The notes beneath the pieces were generated by a model that had not been told where the DNA came from, did not search any database, and was given only the letters and a program-made list of their open reading frames with translations. Shown here piece after piece: positions 44,294 to 53,100 of a DNA stretch of 64,000 nucleotides (positions are counted from its first letter, which is position 1; every line of letters begins with the position of its first letter). Location: positions 62,001 through 126,000 of the forward strand of contig JADJOY010000016.1 in the NCBI GenBank assembly GCA_016713535.1, in the 5' to 3' direction. The stretch is from Deltaproteobacteria bacterium. GTDB taxonomy: Bacteria > JADJOY01. The position numbers and the translations under genes are program-made.

Positions 44294-44782
44294 TCAGGAC
44301 CGTAGCTGCTGGGCGAGGTACACCGCCTCGCTCAACTTCTCGATCAGCTCGAGCTGGGTCTCGATCCACTCCGCGTGCGCCTCCTCGGCCGCGAGGATCG
44401 CCTCGAGGAGGCCGGCGGTGGTGTGGTCGCCGCCCCGGCGGCAGGTGTGGATGCCCGCGCGAAGCGCAGGGATCGCCTCCTTCTCCAGTGCGAGGTCGGC
44501 GCGCAGCTGCTCGGGGACGGTCTCGCCGATCCGCACCCGCCCGAGCCGCTGGACGTTGGGCAGCCCCTTCAGGGTCAGGATGCGGTCGATCAGCACGTCG
44601 GCGTGGCGCATCTCGTCGATCGACTCGGCGCGGATCTTGGAGGCCAGGACCTCGTATCCCCAGTGGGCGCACATCTTGGCGTGCAGGAAGTACTGGTTGA
44701 CGGCGGTCAGCTCCGCCGTGAGCACGCCGTTCAGCAGCTCGACGATCGTGTCGTGGGTGGGCTCGTCGCCGGGGTGGCTCAT
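44294..44782 (-). CDS. bfr: Bacterioferritin
   Basis: Bacterioferritin forms a 24-subunit shell that stores iron as ferric mineral, with haem between subunits. The four-helix bundle carries the ferroxidase ligands: Glu in LLNGVLTAELTAVNQYF, the ESIDEMRHAD motif with Glu, haem-ligand Met and His, a Glu in the third helix, and EEAHAEW with Glu and His. The 162 residues are normal length. A GAGGA ribosome binding site is seven bases upstream. The start overlaps the bfd stop (ATGA), coupling storage and release genes. Confidence 0.95.
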   Translation of the reverse strand: MSHPGDEPTHDTIVELLNGVLTAELTAVNQYFLHAKMCAHWGYEVLASKIRAESIDEMRHADVLIDRILTLKGLPNVQRLGRVRIGETVPEQLRADLALEKEAIPALRAGIHTCRRGGDHTTAGLLEAILAAEEAHAEWIETQLELIEKLSEAVYLAQQLRS

Positions 44783-45009
44783 GGGAATCCTCGCTGCGCC
44801 TCGGTGCGCGGCTCGTGTGGTGGGTTCGCGGGGCGGGTGGGCGATCCATTCGCCGAGCCGGCAAGAATATCCGCGAGATCCAGCACGCACGCTCCGCAGT
44901 CCCGCCCGGCGCCGCAGCCGCGCGCCAGCTCGTCGAGCGTTCTCGCGCCCGACTCGATGTCCGCGCGGATGCGGCGCTCCGAGAGTCCCAGGCACGAGCA
45001 GACGATCAT
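44779..45009 (-). CDS. bfd: Bacterioferritin-associated ferredoxin
   Basis: Bfd is a small 2Fe-2S protein that reduces bacterioferritin to release stored iron. The cluster ligands are Cys4, Cys6, Cys38 and Cys41 (CSC at the start and CGAC later), spaced as in Bfd. An additional Cys32 is present. The 76 residues include a Pro-rich tail. It lies 30 bp after the porin gene and overlaps bfr, and it would be expected to be induced in iron limitation. Confidence 0.92.
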   Translation of the reverse strand: MIVCSCLGLSERRIRADIESGARTLDELARGCGAGRDCGACVLDLADILAGSANGSPTRPANPPHEPRTEAQRGFP

Positions 45010-45039
45010 GGTTTCGTGGCTCCCGTCGGCTCTCGCGGC

Positions 45040-46284
45040 TCAGAAGGCGTAGCCCAGGCCGACGTTCAGGCGGTCGGGGCGCGAGCCGGCGTCGTCGTCA
45101 CGCGCCTCGTAGTCGAGCTTCGCGACCACCTGGGGGATCGGCAGCCACGCGAGGCCGACGCTGTGGATCGTCCACTCGCTCTCGGGGTTGGCCGCGAAGC
45201 CGGTCGGCACGTCGCTGGCCAGGTCGATCCACGAGTACCGGTAGAACAGGTTGAGGCGCTGCTCCGTGTCGGTGATCAGGCGCAGCATGTCGTACGCCGC
45301 CTCCAGGTAGAAGCCCTGCTGGCGCTCGCCGACGGTCTCTCCCGCGAGCGCGCTGAGCTCGTCGGCCTCGTTCACGAACACCATCGCGTACTCGCCGCGC
45401 AGGTCGAACCCGCCACGCTGGAAACGCGCGTCCGCCTCGAGCAGCGTGATGCGCGCGTCGGGCAGCTTCGCCTCGGCGTCGTCGACCTCGACGGCCTGCG
45501 ACTGGTCCGCCTCGCCCGTGAAGAAGCTCGCCGATACGTCGAGCCCGAGGGTCGGCTTGACGGTGACGCGGCCGGCGAGGCCGATGTCGTTGAAGAGCGC
45601 CTGGCGACCTTCCTGCCGGAACTCGCGGATCCCCTCGGTCTCGACGTCGGCGAGCTTGAGCTCGCCGTCCGAGTCGGTGAGCGACAGGCTGTTGTTCAGC
45701 TGGAGCTCGTACGAGAGCCAGTCGGTGAGCTCGCCGGAGACGCTCGCGCCGAGCTCGCGCCAGGTGCTCGGCACCAGGTAGCGGTCGACGTCGGGGCGTT
45801 CCACCGAGTGGAAGTAGACGGGCTCGTGGTAGAGGTTCATGTGGCTGATCGGGAGGATCAGCAAGCCGCCGCGGAAGGTCGCCTTCTCGAACGCACGGAA
45901 CTCGAGGAACGCCTGCTCGGCCTCGAGGCCCTCGGCGTGCTCGTGCTCGAGCTCGGCGAAGAACGAGATCCAGTCGTTGAAGTCGTGCGCCAGGAACAGC
46001 ACCACGCGGCGCAGGTCGATCTGGTCGCTGCCGCCCGACAGCTCGTTGTTGTAGATCACCTCTCCGTACGACCCGAGCGTGGTCGTGCCCAGCGTGCTCT
46101 CGAAGCTCGGCCGGTAGCGCTCCTGAGCGCTCGCCGCCGCCTTCCCGTCCGTCACCGGCGCCGGCTCCTGCGCGCCCGCGTGCGCGACACCGATGACGGC
46201 CGTGAGAGCGACGACAGCCAGCAGACGAGCGCGCCGGCGACTCGGCGAACGGTCACTCGGCTGGGTTACGGGGGCAGCGGGCAT
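45040..46284 (-). CDS. Fur-regulated outer-membrane porin
   Basis: This 414-residue protein has a signal peptide (LLAVVALTAVIGVAHAGAQ) and then alternating hydrophobic strands ending in the C-terminal RLNVGLGYAF, whose final Phe is the classic outer-membrane signal. It probably forms a beta-barrel of about 16 strands. Conserved-looking regions are LGSYGEVIYNNE and LHVHEHAEG-like His/Glu loops (EHEHAEGLEAEQAFLEF). The family may be phosphate-selective porin or LbtU-type siderophore porin; I cannot decide. Two ATG codons sit next to each other; I chose the second for its better spacing to GGAGGA. It is the first gene of the operon and lies just behind a Fur box. Confidence 0.8.
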   Translation of the reverse strand: MPAAPVTQPSDRSPSRRRARLLAVVALTAVIGVAHAGAQEPAPVTDGKAAASAQERYRPSFESTLGTTTLGSYGEVIYNNELSGGSDQIDLRRVVLFLAHDFNDWISFFAELEHEHAEGLEAEQAFLEFRAFEKATFRGGLLILPISHMNLYHEPVYFHSVERPDVDRYLVPSTWRELGASVSGELTDWLSYELQLNNSLSLTDSDGELKLADVETEGIREFRQEGRQALFNDIGLAGRVTVKPTLGLDVSASFFTGEADQSQAVEVDDAEAKLPDARITLLEADARFQRGGFDLRGEYAMVFVNEADELSALAGETVGERQQGFYLEAAYDMLRLITDTEQRLNLFYRYSWIDLASDVPTGFAANPESEWTIHSVGLAWLPIPQVVAKLDYEARDDDAGSRPDRLNVGLGYAF

Positions 46285-46307
46285 CATGGATCCTCCGGGA
46301 TATGATT

Positions 46308-46322
46308 TGAGAATGATTTTCA
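46308..46322 (-). promoter_or_regulatory. Fur box
   Basis: TGAGAAT-G-ATTTTCA matches the 7-1-7 Fur consensus TGATAAT-N-ATTATCA with two changes. It lies 24 bases before the porin start and just after the proposed -10 element, a classic repressor position. Fur would block the operon when iron is plentiful. Confidence 0.8.
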
Positions 46323-46325
46323 CTA

Positions 46326-46355
46326 TCGATACCATTTGCACGCCGTCTCCGTCAA
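46326..46355 (-). promoter_or_regulatory. Putative sigma-70 promoter of the porin operon
   Basis: On the minus strand TTGACG (46350-46355) resembles a -35 element and TATCGA (46326-46331) a weak -10 element, separated by 18 bases. The Fur box follows directly downstream. Confidence 0.5.
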
Positions 46356-46416
46356 GAGCCACCGAGACTCGAGCGCGCGGGGTACGGAGCTCGCCGACTG
46401 ACGGCGGCTCCGATGG

Positions 46417-47136
46417 ATGCGATCCTCGCATCGCGAGCCGCACGTGGACATCGACCTCACCGAAGCCCGGAACACGCCCACCCGCGAGCGCCGCCTGCGG
46501 CCATGGCTCGCGCCGCTCGCGCTCACGCTGCTGATCTGGACCACCTTGCCGCTCGTCTCGGGCGTGCGGCGCTGGATCAAGAACAACCTCGGCGAGTGGC
46601 CGCTGCGGTATGCGGCGACCGTGCTGTTCGTCGCGCTCGCGATCTTCGCGATCCACCACTTCGTGCGCCGCGCGCGTGTCCGCCACGCGCGCTTCTGGCG
46701 CCAGCTCGCGTTGCTCGCCTCCCTGTACGCGCTGAGCCTGGTGATCTACGGCCACGAGGCCGTCGAGCAGCTCCACCTCTTCGAATACGGACTCCTCGCG
46801 GTGCTGGTGCTGCGCGCGCTGCCACCCTCGCTGCAGGGCCTCCCGCGGCAGGCGAGCGCGTTCGCCATCACCGGCGTCATCGGCCTGGTGGACGAAGGTC
46901 TGCAGGGCCTCATCAACCGGCACTACGATGCGATGCTGGCCGCGCTGACCCGCACCTTCGACGCGAGCCCGGACGAGTTGAAGAACGTGTTCTTCATCCG
47001 CTTCTTCGACTGGCGGGACGTGCGCCTCAACTTCTCCTCGGCCTTGCTGGGGCTCTGGGCGTGGGCGCTGTGGCGCTCCGCGAACGCTCCGCCCGGGGAG
47101 GATCCGGCGCGCGCGGCCCGGCCGGGATCGGGCTGA
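46417..47136 (+). CDS. VanZ-like membrane protein
   Basis: VanZ-like proteins are small membrane proteins linked to teicoplanin resistance in enterococci, and elsewhere of unknown role. The motifs EQLHLFEYGLLAVL, GVIGLVDEGLQGLI and DWRDVRLNFSSALLG with conserved acidic residues fit the family. About five membrane helices occur in 239 residues. The start is uncertain: a GTG at 46444 is an alternative. It is divergent from the Fur-regulated operon and could share its control region. Confidence 0.78.
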   Translation: MRSSHREPHVDIDLTEARNTPTRERRLRPWLAPLALTLLIWTTLPLVSGVRRWIKNNLGEWPLRYAATVLFVALAIFAIHHFVRRARVRHARFWRQLALLASLYALSLVIYGHEAVEQLHLFEYGLLAVLVLRALPPSLQGLPRQASAFAITGVIGLVDEGLQGLINRHYDAMLAALTRTFDASPDELKNVFFIRFFDWRDVRLNFSSALLGLWAWALWRSANAPPGEDPARAARPGSG

Positions 47137-47139
47137 CGC

Positions 47140-48633
47140 GTGGCCTCGCCGTTGCCCGCCGGCCGCGCGCTGCTCGCGGCGCTCGCGTGGCTGGCGTGGG
47201 GTGCGCTGGCCGCGAGCGCGCGCGAGCTCCCGTACGGCCCGCTCACCGGCCCCGAAGAGACCGTCGCCACCCGCGACGGCCACGTGCTCATCCACTTCAC
47301 CCGCGAGGGCGGCGACGCCGTCGACGACACCTTCGTCACCTGGGGCCGCGAGTCGCTCGAGCTCGCGTGGGCCGAGTGGATCGATCGCCTCGGCTGGAAG
47401 GCGCCAGCGCCCGACGGCGGCCAGGGCGGCGACGACCGCTACGACGTCTACCTCGTGAGCTTCGGCAAGCCCGGCATCCCCGACCCCAACCACTTCAACC
47501 GAGGCGTCACCTTCCCCGATGGCCAGATCCGCGGCGCCAGCCACGTCCTCGTCAACGCCGACATCCGCGCGGGCGGAGACCCAGCACGTCATCCGCTCCA
47601 GCCCGTCTACAGCGAGCGCGTCGTGCGCAGCGTGTTCGGCCACGAGCTGATCCACGCCTGCCAGATGGCATACGGACAGGTGCTCGAAGGGTTCCTGAGC
47701 GAGAACTCCGCCACTTACCATCAGGTCGATCTCTACGGCGTCCTCGAGAGTGACGACCCCAAGGACCGCTTCTTCGTCACGCTCCTCACCAGCGAGCGCT
47801 TCGCCCTCCCCGCGTTCAGCGTCCACTCGTTGCTGCCGCTGCTCAACTACGTGCCGGGTTGGTCGAAGTACCTCGTCGACAGCCGCGGCGGCGATCGCAC
47901 GATTCTGCGCCGCATCTACGAGGAGACGACCCTCGACACCTACGGCGGCAGCTTCGACGCCACCGATCGGGTGCTGCGCGCGACGGGTGGCGACCTCGCC
48001 ACCGACTTCCAGACCTACGCCGAGTGGAACTACAAGGTCGGCCCGTACGCGGACGGTAACGGCTACGACCTCGCCGAGCGCTTCGGCTCGCTGTTCGGCA
48101 GCGTGAACGTCACCTTCACCCACGACACGATCCCCGCGAGCGGGGAGTCGGGCGCCCACTCGCCGCGCCCGCTTGCCTCCAACTACGTCCGCTTCGCCTC
48201 CGATCCCGCGAGCGCGGACGGCGTGTTCCGCTTCGACGGGCTCCCCGGCATGAAGTGGGGTGTGACGATCCTCGCCCGCGACCCCGTGAGCCGGCGCTAC
48301 GCGGTCGAGCAACGCCTCCTCGACGAGAGCGACTCCCACGCCGAGATCCCGATCCCCGACTGGAACCGCGCCGACGATCGCGTCGCCGTGATCTCCAACC
48401 TGAGCTTCAACGTGCTGCTCGGCGGGCCCGTCGGGACCTATCGCTACACGATCGAGAACGCGTCCGCGGAACCGCAGAGCGAAGCTCGCCACGGCGGCGG
48501 CTGCGGGATCAGGGCGCACGACGAGGGCGCCGCGCCCGGGCTCGGCGCGGGGCTGGCGCTACTCGCGATCATCCGCGGCCGAGCGCGAACGAGGCGACGC
48601 GCTCACCCAGGACGGCCAGATCCGCGGACGTGA
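47140..48633 (+). CDS. Secreted metalloprotease-like protein with C-terminal sorting-like tail
   Basis: The 497-residue protein begins at GTG and has a signal peptide (LLAALAWLAWGALAASAR). The zinc motif HELIHACQMAYG lies around residue 169, as in gluzincin-like peptidases; a downstream Glu in FLSENSATY may be the third ligand. The C-terminus has a Gly/Cys linker (GGGCGIRAHD), a membrane helix (GLGAGLALLAII) and an Arg cluster, the layout of MYXO-CTERM-type sorting signals. It would therefore be exported and surface-anchored or processed. The last 65 bases overlap the convergent glycerate kinase gene. Confidence 0.75.
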   Translation: MASPLPAGRALLAALAWLAWGALAASARELPYGPLTGPEETVATRDGHVLIHFTREGGDAVDDTFVTWGRESLELAWAEWIDRLGWKAPAPDGGQGGDDRYDVYLVSFGKPGIPDPNHFNRGVTFPDGQIRGASHVLVNADIRAGGDPARHPLQPVYSERVVRSVFGHELIHACQMAYGQVLEGFLSENSATYHQVDLYGVLESDDPKDRFFVTLLTSERFALPAFSVHSLLPLLNYVPGWSKYLVDSRGGDRTILRRIYEETTLDTYGGSFDATDRVLRATGGDLATDFQTYAEWNYKVGPYADGNGYDLAERFGSLFGSVNVTFTHDTIPASGESGAHSPRPLASNYVRFASDPASADGVFRFDGLPGMKWGVTILARDPVSRRYAVEQRLLDESDSHAEIPIPDWNRADDRVAVISNLSFNVLLGGPVGTYRYTIENASAEPQSEARHGGGCGIRAHDEGAAPGLGAGLALLAIIRGRARTRRRAHPGRPDPRT

Positions 48634-49744
48634 GCTCGCCGTCGGGCTCGCGCTCGAGGTCCCGTCCGGAGAAGATCGCCGCCAGCCCCGCGACACCGGC
48701 GCCTCCGCTCACGTCCTCGCCGCACACGAGCACGGTGCGGATGCCGCGCCGCGCGGCGCGCGCCGCGACCACCAGCGGCAGTTTTCCGGGCATCGCGAGG
48801 CCATCGAAGCGGCCTTCACCGGTGACCACCAGATCGGTGTCGTCGAGGAGCGCGTCGAAGCCGATCGCATCGAGGACCCGCTCGGCGCCGAGCGCGAGCC
48901 GAGCGCCCAGGAACGCCATCGCGGCTCCGCCGAGCCCGCCGGCCGCTCCCGCCGACGGCAGCGTCGCGATCGACACGCCGAGGTCGCGCACCACCACCTC
49001 GGCGAGCCGCGCCAAGCCCGCCTCGAGACGCTCGACCGCCTCCGGCCCCGCGCCCTTCTGCGGCCCGAACACGCGCGCCGCGCCACGCGCGCCCACGAGC
49101 GGATTGGTGACGTCGCACCACGCCTCGAACGCCGCCGCGCGCAGGCGTGGATCGGTCCCCTCCGTCTCGATCCGGTCGAGATCGACGAGCGCGCCGCCAC
49201 CCGGCGCGAGATCGCGCCCCGCTCGATCGACGAGCCGGAAGCCGAGCGCCTGGGCCATCCCGGCGCCCCCGTCGACGGTCGCGCTGCCGCCGAGGGCGAG
49301 CGCGATCTCGGCCGCGCCCGCGTCGAGGGCCGCGCGCGCCAGCTCGCCCACTCCTCGCGTCGTCGTGAGCAGCGGGTCGCGCTCGGCGGGGGCGAGGAGC
49401 GCGTGCCCACACGCGGCGGCGCTCTCGATCAGCGCTCGCCTCTCGTCGAACGACGCCCACGCCGCGTCGACGGACACTCGCCGGGGCCCCGCGACCCGAG
49501 CGACTCGCCGCTCGCCGCGAGCGGCGCGCGCCAGCACCGCGTCGACAGTCCCCTCACCGCCGTCAGCCACCTCGACGATCTCGACCGCGCGCCCCGGCAG
49601 TGCGCGTGCGAGGCCGGTCGCGATCGCGTTCCCGGCGGAGCGCGAGGAGAACGAGCCGCGCCACTTGTCGCTGGCGACGACGACCCGCGGGCGGGGCTCC
49701 AGCGCCCCCGCGGGCCTTCCGCCCGACGCTCCCACGTCGATCAC
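48569..49744 (-). CDS. Glycerate 2-kinase
   Basis: Glycerate kinases of this type (GarK/GlxK family) phosphorylate D-glycerate with ATP. Conserved segments are VVVASDKWRGSFSSRSAGNAIATGLARALPG at the start, VADGGEGTVDAV, LALGGSATVDGGAGMAQALG, CDVTNPLVGARGAARVFGPQKGA, and VTGEGRFDGLAMPGKLPLVVA. There are 391 residues. Translation starts at GTG overlapping the stop of the upstream exported-protein gene (GTGA). It fits glyoxylate or photorespiratory-type carbon metabolism, but no partner enzyme is near. Confidence 0.9.
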   Translation of the reverse strand: MIDVGASGGRPAGALEPRPRVVVASDKWRGSFSSRSAGNAIATGLARALPGRAVEIVEVADGGEGTVDAVLARAARGERRVARVAGPRRVSVDAAWASFDERRALIESAAACGHALLAPAERDPLLTTTRGVGELARAALDAGAAEIALALGGSATVDGGAGMAQALGFRLVDRAGRDLAPGGGALVDLDRIETEGTDPRLRAAAFEAWCDVTNPLVGARGAARVFGPQKGAGPEAVERLEAGLARLAEVVVRDLGVSIATLPSAGAAGGLGGAAMAFLGARLALGAERVLDAIGFDALLDDTDLVVTGEGRFDGLAMPGKLPLVVAARAARRGIRTVLVCGEDVSGGAGVAGLAAIFSGRDLEREPDGELTSADLAVLGERVASFALGRG

Positions 49745-51177
49745 GGCGCGACGGTGGCGGTCACCGCGAGCGGCTTGCTGCGCAGCTCGAGAAACCGTGA
49801 CTCCAGGCCACGCTGGTAGCCGTTCACCACGTAGATCTCGCCGAGGGTGCTGTACGAACCGGCGGTGACGCCGGCGAAGTTCGAGAACACGAACCCGACC
49901 TCCGGCGTCTGTCCCCGCTCGCTCTCGGGCCGGTCCTCCCGCGTCGCGTCGTCGACGTAATAGAGGAGCCGCTGGACGCGCGCGAGGCGCGGATCGACGC
50001 GGATCACCCGCGAGATCAGCGCCTGCTCGCCCTTCGCCAGCACGATCCAGTCGGTGTCGCCGAGGTCGAGCGCTTTCTCCTCGGGCGACATGACGCCGTC
50101 GATCTTCACGGGGCTCGGGTTGCGCGAGCTCGTGAAGGTCCAGCCCTCGAGTGCCTTCCCGAAGTCGACCGAGGTGCGGATCTCGATGTCCTTCATGAAG
50201 AAGCCCGGCTCGTACGGCACCGCCACGTACGCGGGCACCAGGATCGCGTTGTCGTAGTAGACGGTGTCGAGGAGATACTCGGCGCTCTCGAGCCCGAGCC
50301 CCGCGTCGACGCTGTTCTTCACGCGCCGGATCACGCGCACCGGGCCCTCTCGGTAGCCGACCGGGATCGAGCGGAGCTGCTCCTCGTTGACCTTCCACTC
50401 GACCAGCCCGAGGAGGAAGAGCGCGCGCACTCGCACCTTGTAGCGATCGAGGAGGTTGGTGGTCGACTGGCCGCGGCCGTCGCGCAGGTTGAAGCTCGAC
50501 CACGAGATCGGCACCGACGTCGACGCGGCGACGAAGTAGTTGTCCGTGCTGACCGAGTCGGCGGTGGCGTCGAGACGGAGATACGACCTCGCGCTCGGCG
50601 GCTGCGGCGCATCGAAGCCGGCGAGGTACGCGTACGCGACCTCGCCGCTCACCGGATCGCGCACCTCGAGCTCGAGCGTGAGGCTGGCGCCGCGCGGCCG
50701 CTCGGCGGCACGCGGGCCCGCGTCGCGCGCCATGAAGACCAGCTCGTCGTTGGCATCGAACGCGCCGCCGTCACCGTCGGGATGCGCGTAGGGACCGAGG
50801 GTGTAGACCCACGGCGCATCGGCCGGCGCGGTGCCCTCGCGCTCGTCGATCTGGAAGGGGATCGGCGCGAGCCCGCCCGCTCCGGCGGCGTAGAGCGCGA
50901 GGTTGCGGATCGGGCGGCCGAGGAGGGGGCCGAGGTCGGCTCCCTCTGCGATCACCGCGTCGTACGCCCGAGCTGGCGCGAGCGCGTTGGTGGAGGTGGC
51001 GGCGTGCGCGACCGCCGCTCGCGCCGGGACGAGTCCGACGGCCACACCGAGCACGAGCGCAGAGGCGGTGAGAACGAGCGCCGCGGTGGGGCGTGATCGC
51101 ACGAGCCGGAGCACGCGAGCCCTCCCGGCACGTCGCGCGCGACGAACGCCGTTCGAGGACGTGGCGGATGACTTCAC
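49741..51177 (-). CDS. Exported protein of unknown function
   Basis: This 478-residue protein has an Arg-rich N-terminus and a signal peptide or membrane helix (residues 32-60, ending AHAA). The rest is predicted beta-rich, with no Cys and no motif I recognise. Segments such as APIPFQIDEREG and FDANDELVFMARDAGPRA recur in exported proteins of large GC-rich genomes, but I cannot name the family. It is translationally coupled to the glycerate kinase gene by a four-base overlap. The Ala/Arg-rich N-terminus suggests a late signal start is possible. Confidence 0.6.
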   Translation of the reverse strand: MKSSATSSNGVRRARRAGRARVLRLVRSRPTAALVLTASALVLGVAVGLVPARAAVAHAATSTNALAPARAYDAVIAEGADLGPLLGRPIRNLALYAAGAGGLAPIPFQIDEREGTAPADAPWVYTLGPYAHPDGDGGAFDANDELVFMARDAGPRAAERPRGASLTLELEVRDPVSGEVAYAYLAGFDAPQPPSARSYLRLDATADSVSTDNYFVAASTSVPISWSSFNLRDGRGQSTTNLLDRYKVRVRALFLLGLVEWKVNEEQLRSIPVGYREGPVRVIRRVKNSVDAGLGLESAEYLLDTVYYDNAILVPAYVAVPYEPGFFMKDIEIRTSVDFGKALEGWTFTSSRNPSPVKIDGVMSPEEKALDLGDTDWIVLAKGEQALISRVIRVDPRLARVQRLLYYVDDATREDRPESERGQTPEVGFVFSNFAGVTAGSYSTLGEIYVVNGYQRGLESRFLELRSKPLAVTATVAP

Positions 51178-51367
51178 GAACGCGGCGACCGAACCGGCAC
51201 GACGGAGAGGGTGGCACCCATATAGCGACGCGCGCTCGACACCGCAAGCGGGCTCTGCGGGCCACGCGCGGCGGACTGGATCTCGAACTCGGCGCGCCCA
51301 CGTACTATGCCGTGGACGTGGCGGCTCGGTGACGGCCGCCGCTCGCCCCCACCCTGGGAACCGTAGC

Positions 51368-53053
51368 GTGAGCCACGAGCCAACCGCCAGCCGTGAAGCC
51401 TCGCGCGCCCGCGCCGCGCTGCTGCTCGTGGCGTTGATCGTGCCCCTCTACGGCGCACGCCTCGGCGCGGCGCCGCTCTTCGATCGCGACGAGGCGTTCT
51501 ACGTGCAAGCCGCGCGCGAGATGGCCGCGCGCGACGACCGCATGACTCCCTGGTTCAACGACGCCGCGCGCTTCGACAAGCCGATCCTCTTCTACTGGGC
51601 GCAGCTCGCGAGCCGCGACCTCCTGGGCGAGAGCGAGACCGCGGCGCGGCTGCCCTCGGCGATCGCGGTCTCGGCGCTGGTGGCGCTGGTGTTCTGCACT
51701 CTCGACGGGCTCGCCGGGACGCGCGCCGCGTTCGCCGCCGCGCTCCTCGCCGGCATCGCCGGCGAGTCGCTGGTGCTCGGCCGGCTCGGCATCCCGGACG
51801 CGACGTTCGCGCTCTTCCTGACCGGCATGTGGCTGTGTGCGTTCGCCTGGGTGGACGGGATCGTCGAGCCGAGGAGCGGCGCGACCTGGCTCGCGGTGTT
51901 CGGCTCGCTCGCGATCCTCACCAAGGGCATCGTCGCGCCGGTGCTGCTGGTGCTGGCGCTCGCCGGTCACCGCGCGTGGAGCGGGCCGTTCCGTGGGCGG
52001 ATCGATCGCGTCTCGCTCGCCCGGCTGCTTGCGGTGGGCGCGCTCCTCACCGCGCCGTGGTTCGCGATCGAGACGGCGCTCGAGGGGTGGGAGTTCCCGA
52101 AGACGTTCTTCTTCAAGCACCACTTCGAGCGCTTCGTGAGCGGCCTCCCCGGTCACGACAAGCCGTGGTGGTACTTCGCCACCAACGTGCCGTTCCTGTT
52201 CCTGCCGGCGATCGTCTACCTGCCCGCGGCGGTGACCGCGGCGCGCCGTGCGGATGCCCGGCCGGATGCGGCGGTACGGGTTCGGCTCACCCGCTTCGCC
52301 TTCGCGTGGTTCGCCGCGGTGCTCGTTTTCTTCTCGCTCTCCAGGGGCAAGCTCGCGAACTACGTGTTCCCCGCCCTACCCGCGGCCGCGATCGTCGCCG
52401 GGCTCGAGGTCGAGGCCCGCTGGGCGCGCCGGCGCGCGACGGGCGCCACCGAGCGCGTGCTGATCGCGGCCCTCGCGGCCGCAGCGCTCGCCTGCGTGTC
52501 GCTGTCGGGCGCGGTCGGCCGGTTCCTGGGCTCGTTCCTCGCGGAGGAGAACCGCGCCCAGCTCGTCGACCTGGGCTGGTGGCCACTGCTTCCCGGAGCG
52601 GCCCTGGCGGCTCTCGCGGCCGTCGGCGCGCGCGCACTGCGAGCGGGTGAACCGCGGCGGTTCTTCGCCGCCACCGGCCTCGCGTTCGCCGGCTTCGCGC
52701 TCTTCGTCGCGCTGGTCGCGATGCCCGCCTTCGGCGAGCAGGTCCACGGCGCGACCCGCGACGTCGCGCTGCGCATCGGGCGCGCGCTCGATCACACGCC
52801 AGGGCGCATCCTCCAGTACAAGCTCCACCGCCCGACGATGGTGTTCTACGCGCGCCACCCCATCACGGTGACCAAGGATCGCGAGGACCTCGACGCCGCG
52901 CTCGCGAGCCCCGAGCCACTCTTCGTCGCGACGCTGCGCAAGCACCTCGCGAAGGATCCGATCCCGGGCGTGACCGAGATCGGCGGCGGTGACCGCGTGG
53001 TGGTTCTCGCCAACGACGCCGCTCTCGCCGCGCTCCGCCAGCGCGAGCGCTGA
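51368..53053 (+). CDS. ArnT-like polytopic glycosyltransferase (GT83-type)
   Basis: This 561-residue protein has about 12 membrane helices. The early motif PLFDRDEAFYVQAAREMAAR carries the Asp-Glu pair typical of the ArnT/PMT superfamily, followed by FDKPILFYWAQ. Such enzymes transfer a sugar from a lipid-phosphate carrier to lipid A or a protein outside the membrane. I chose the GTG start (VSHEPTAS). Another GTG 13 codons upstream is possible, and the region before that is divergent promoter. The sugar and acceptor are unknown. Confidence 0.82.
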   Translation: MSHEPTASREASRARAALLLVALIVPLYGARLGAAPLFDRDEAFYVQAAREMAARDDRMTPWFNDAARFDKPILFYWAQLASRDLLGESETAARLPSAIAVSALVALVFCTLDGLAGTRAAFAAALLAGIAGESLVLGRLGIPDATFALFLTGMWLCAFAWVDGIVEPRSGATWLAVFGSLAILTKGIVAPVLLVLALAGHRAWSGPFRGRIDRVSLARLLAVGALLTAPWFAIETALEGWEFPKTFFFKHHFERFVSGLPGHDKPWWYFATNVPFLFLPAIVYLPAAVTAARRADARPDAAVRVRLTRFAFAWFAAVLVFFSLSRGKLANYVFPALPAAAIVAGLEVEARWARRRATGATERVLIAALAAAALACVSLSGAVGRFLGSFLAEENRAQLVDLGWWPLLPGAALAALAAVGARALRAGEPRRFFAATGLAFAGFALFVALVAMPAFGEQVHGATRDVALRIGRALDHTPGRILQYKLHRPTMVFYARHPITVTKDREDLDAALASPEPLFVATLRKHLAKDPIPGVTEIGGGDRVVVLANDAALAALRQRER

Positions 53054-53100
53054 CCCGAGGCGAGCCACCGGAGGCGGCCCATGGCGCGAACGCCAGGAGC

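Noticed and set aside
45040-48519. A 1159-residue open frame on the minus strand running through the VanZ and metalloprotease-like genes
   Set aside because: Only its last 414 residues look like a protein (signal peptide, beta-barrel, terminal Phe). The rest is Arg/Ala-rich shadow of genes on the other strand.
51093-51332. A 79-residue open frame ending at a GTGA overlap with a possible ArnT-like start
   Set aside because: Its sequence is Arg/Thr-rich with no domain and lies in the divergent promoter region; the overlap appears coincidental.
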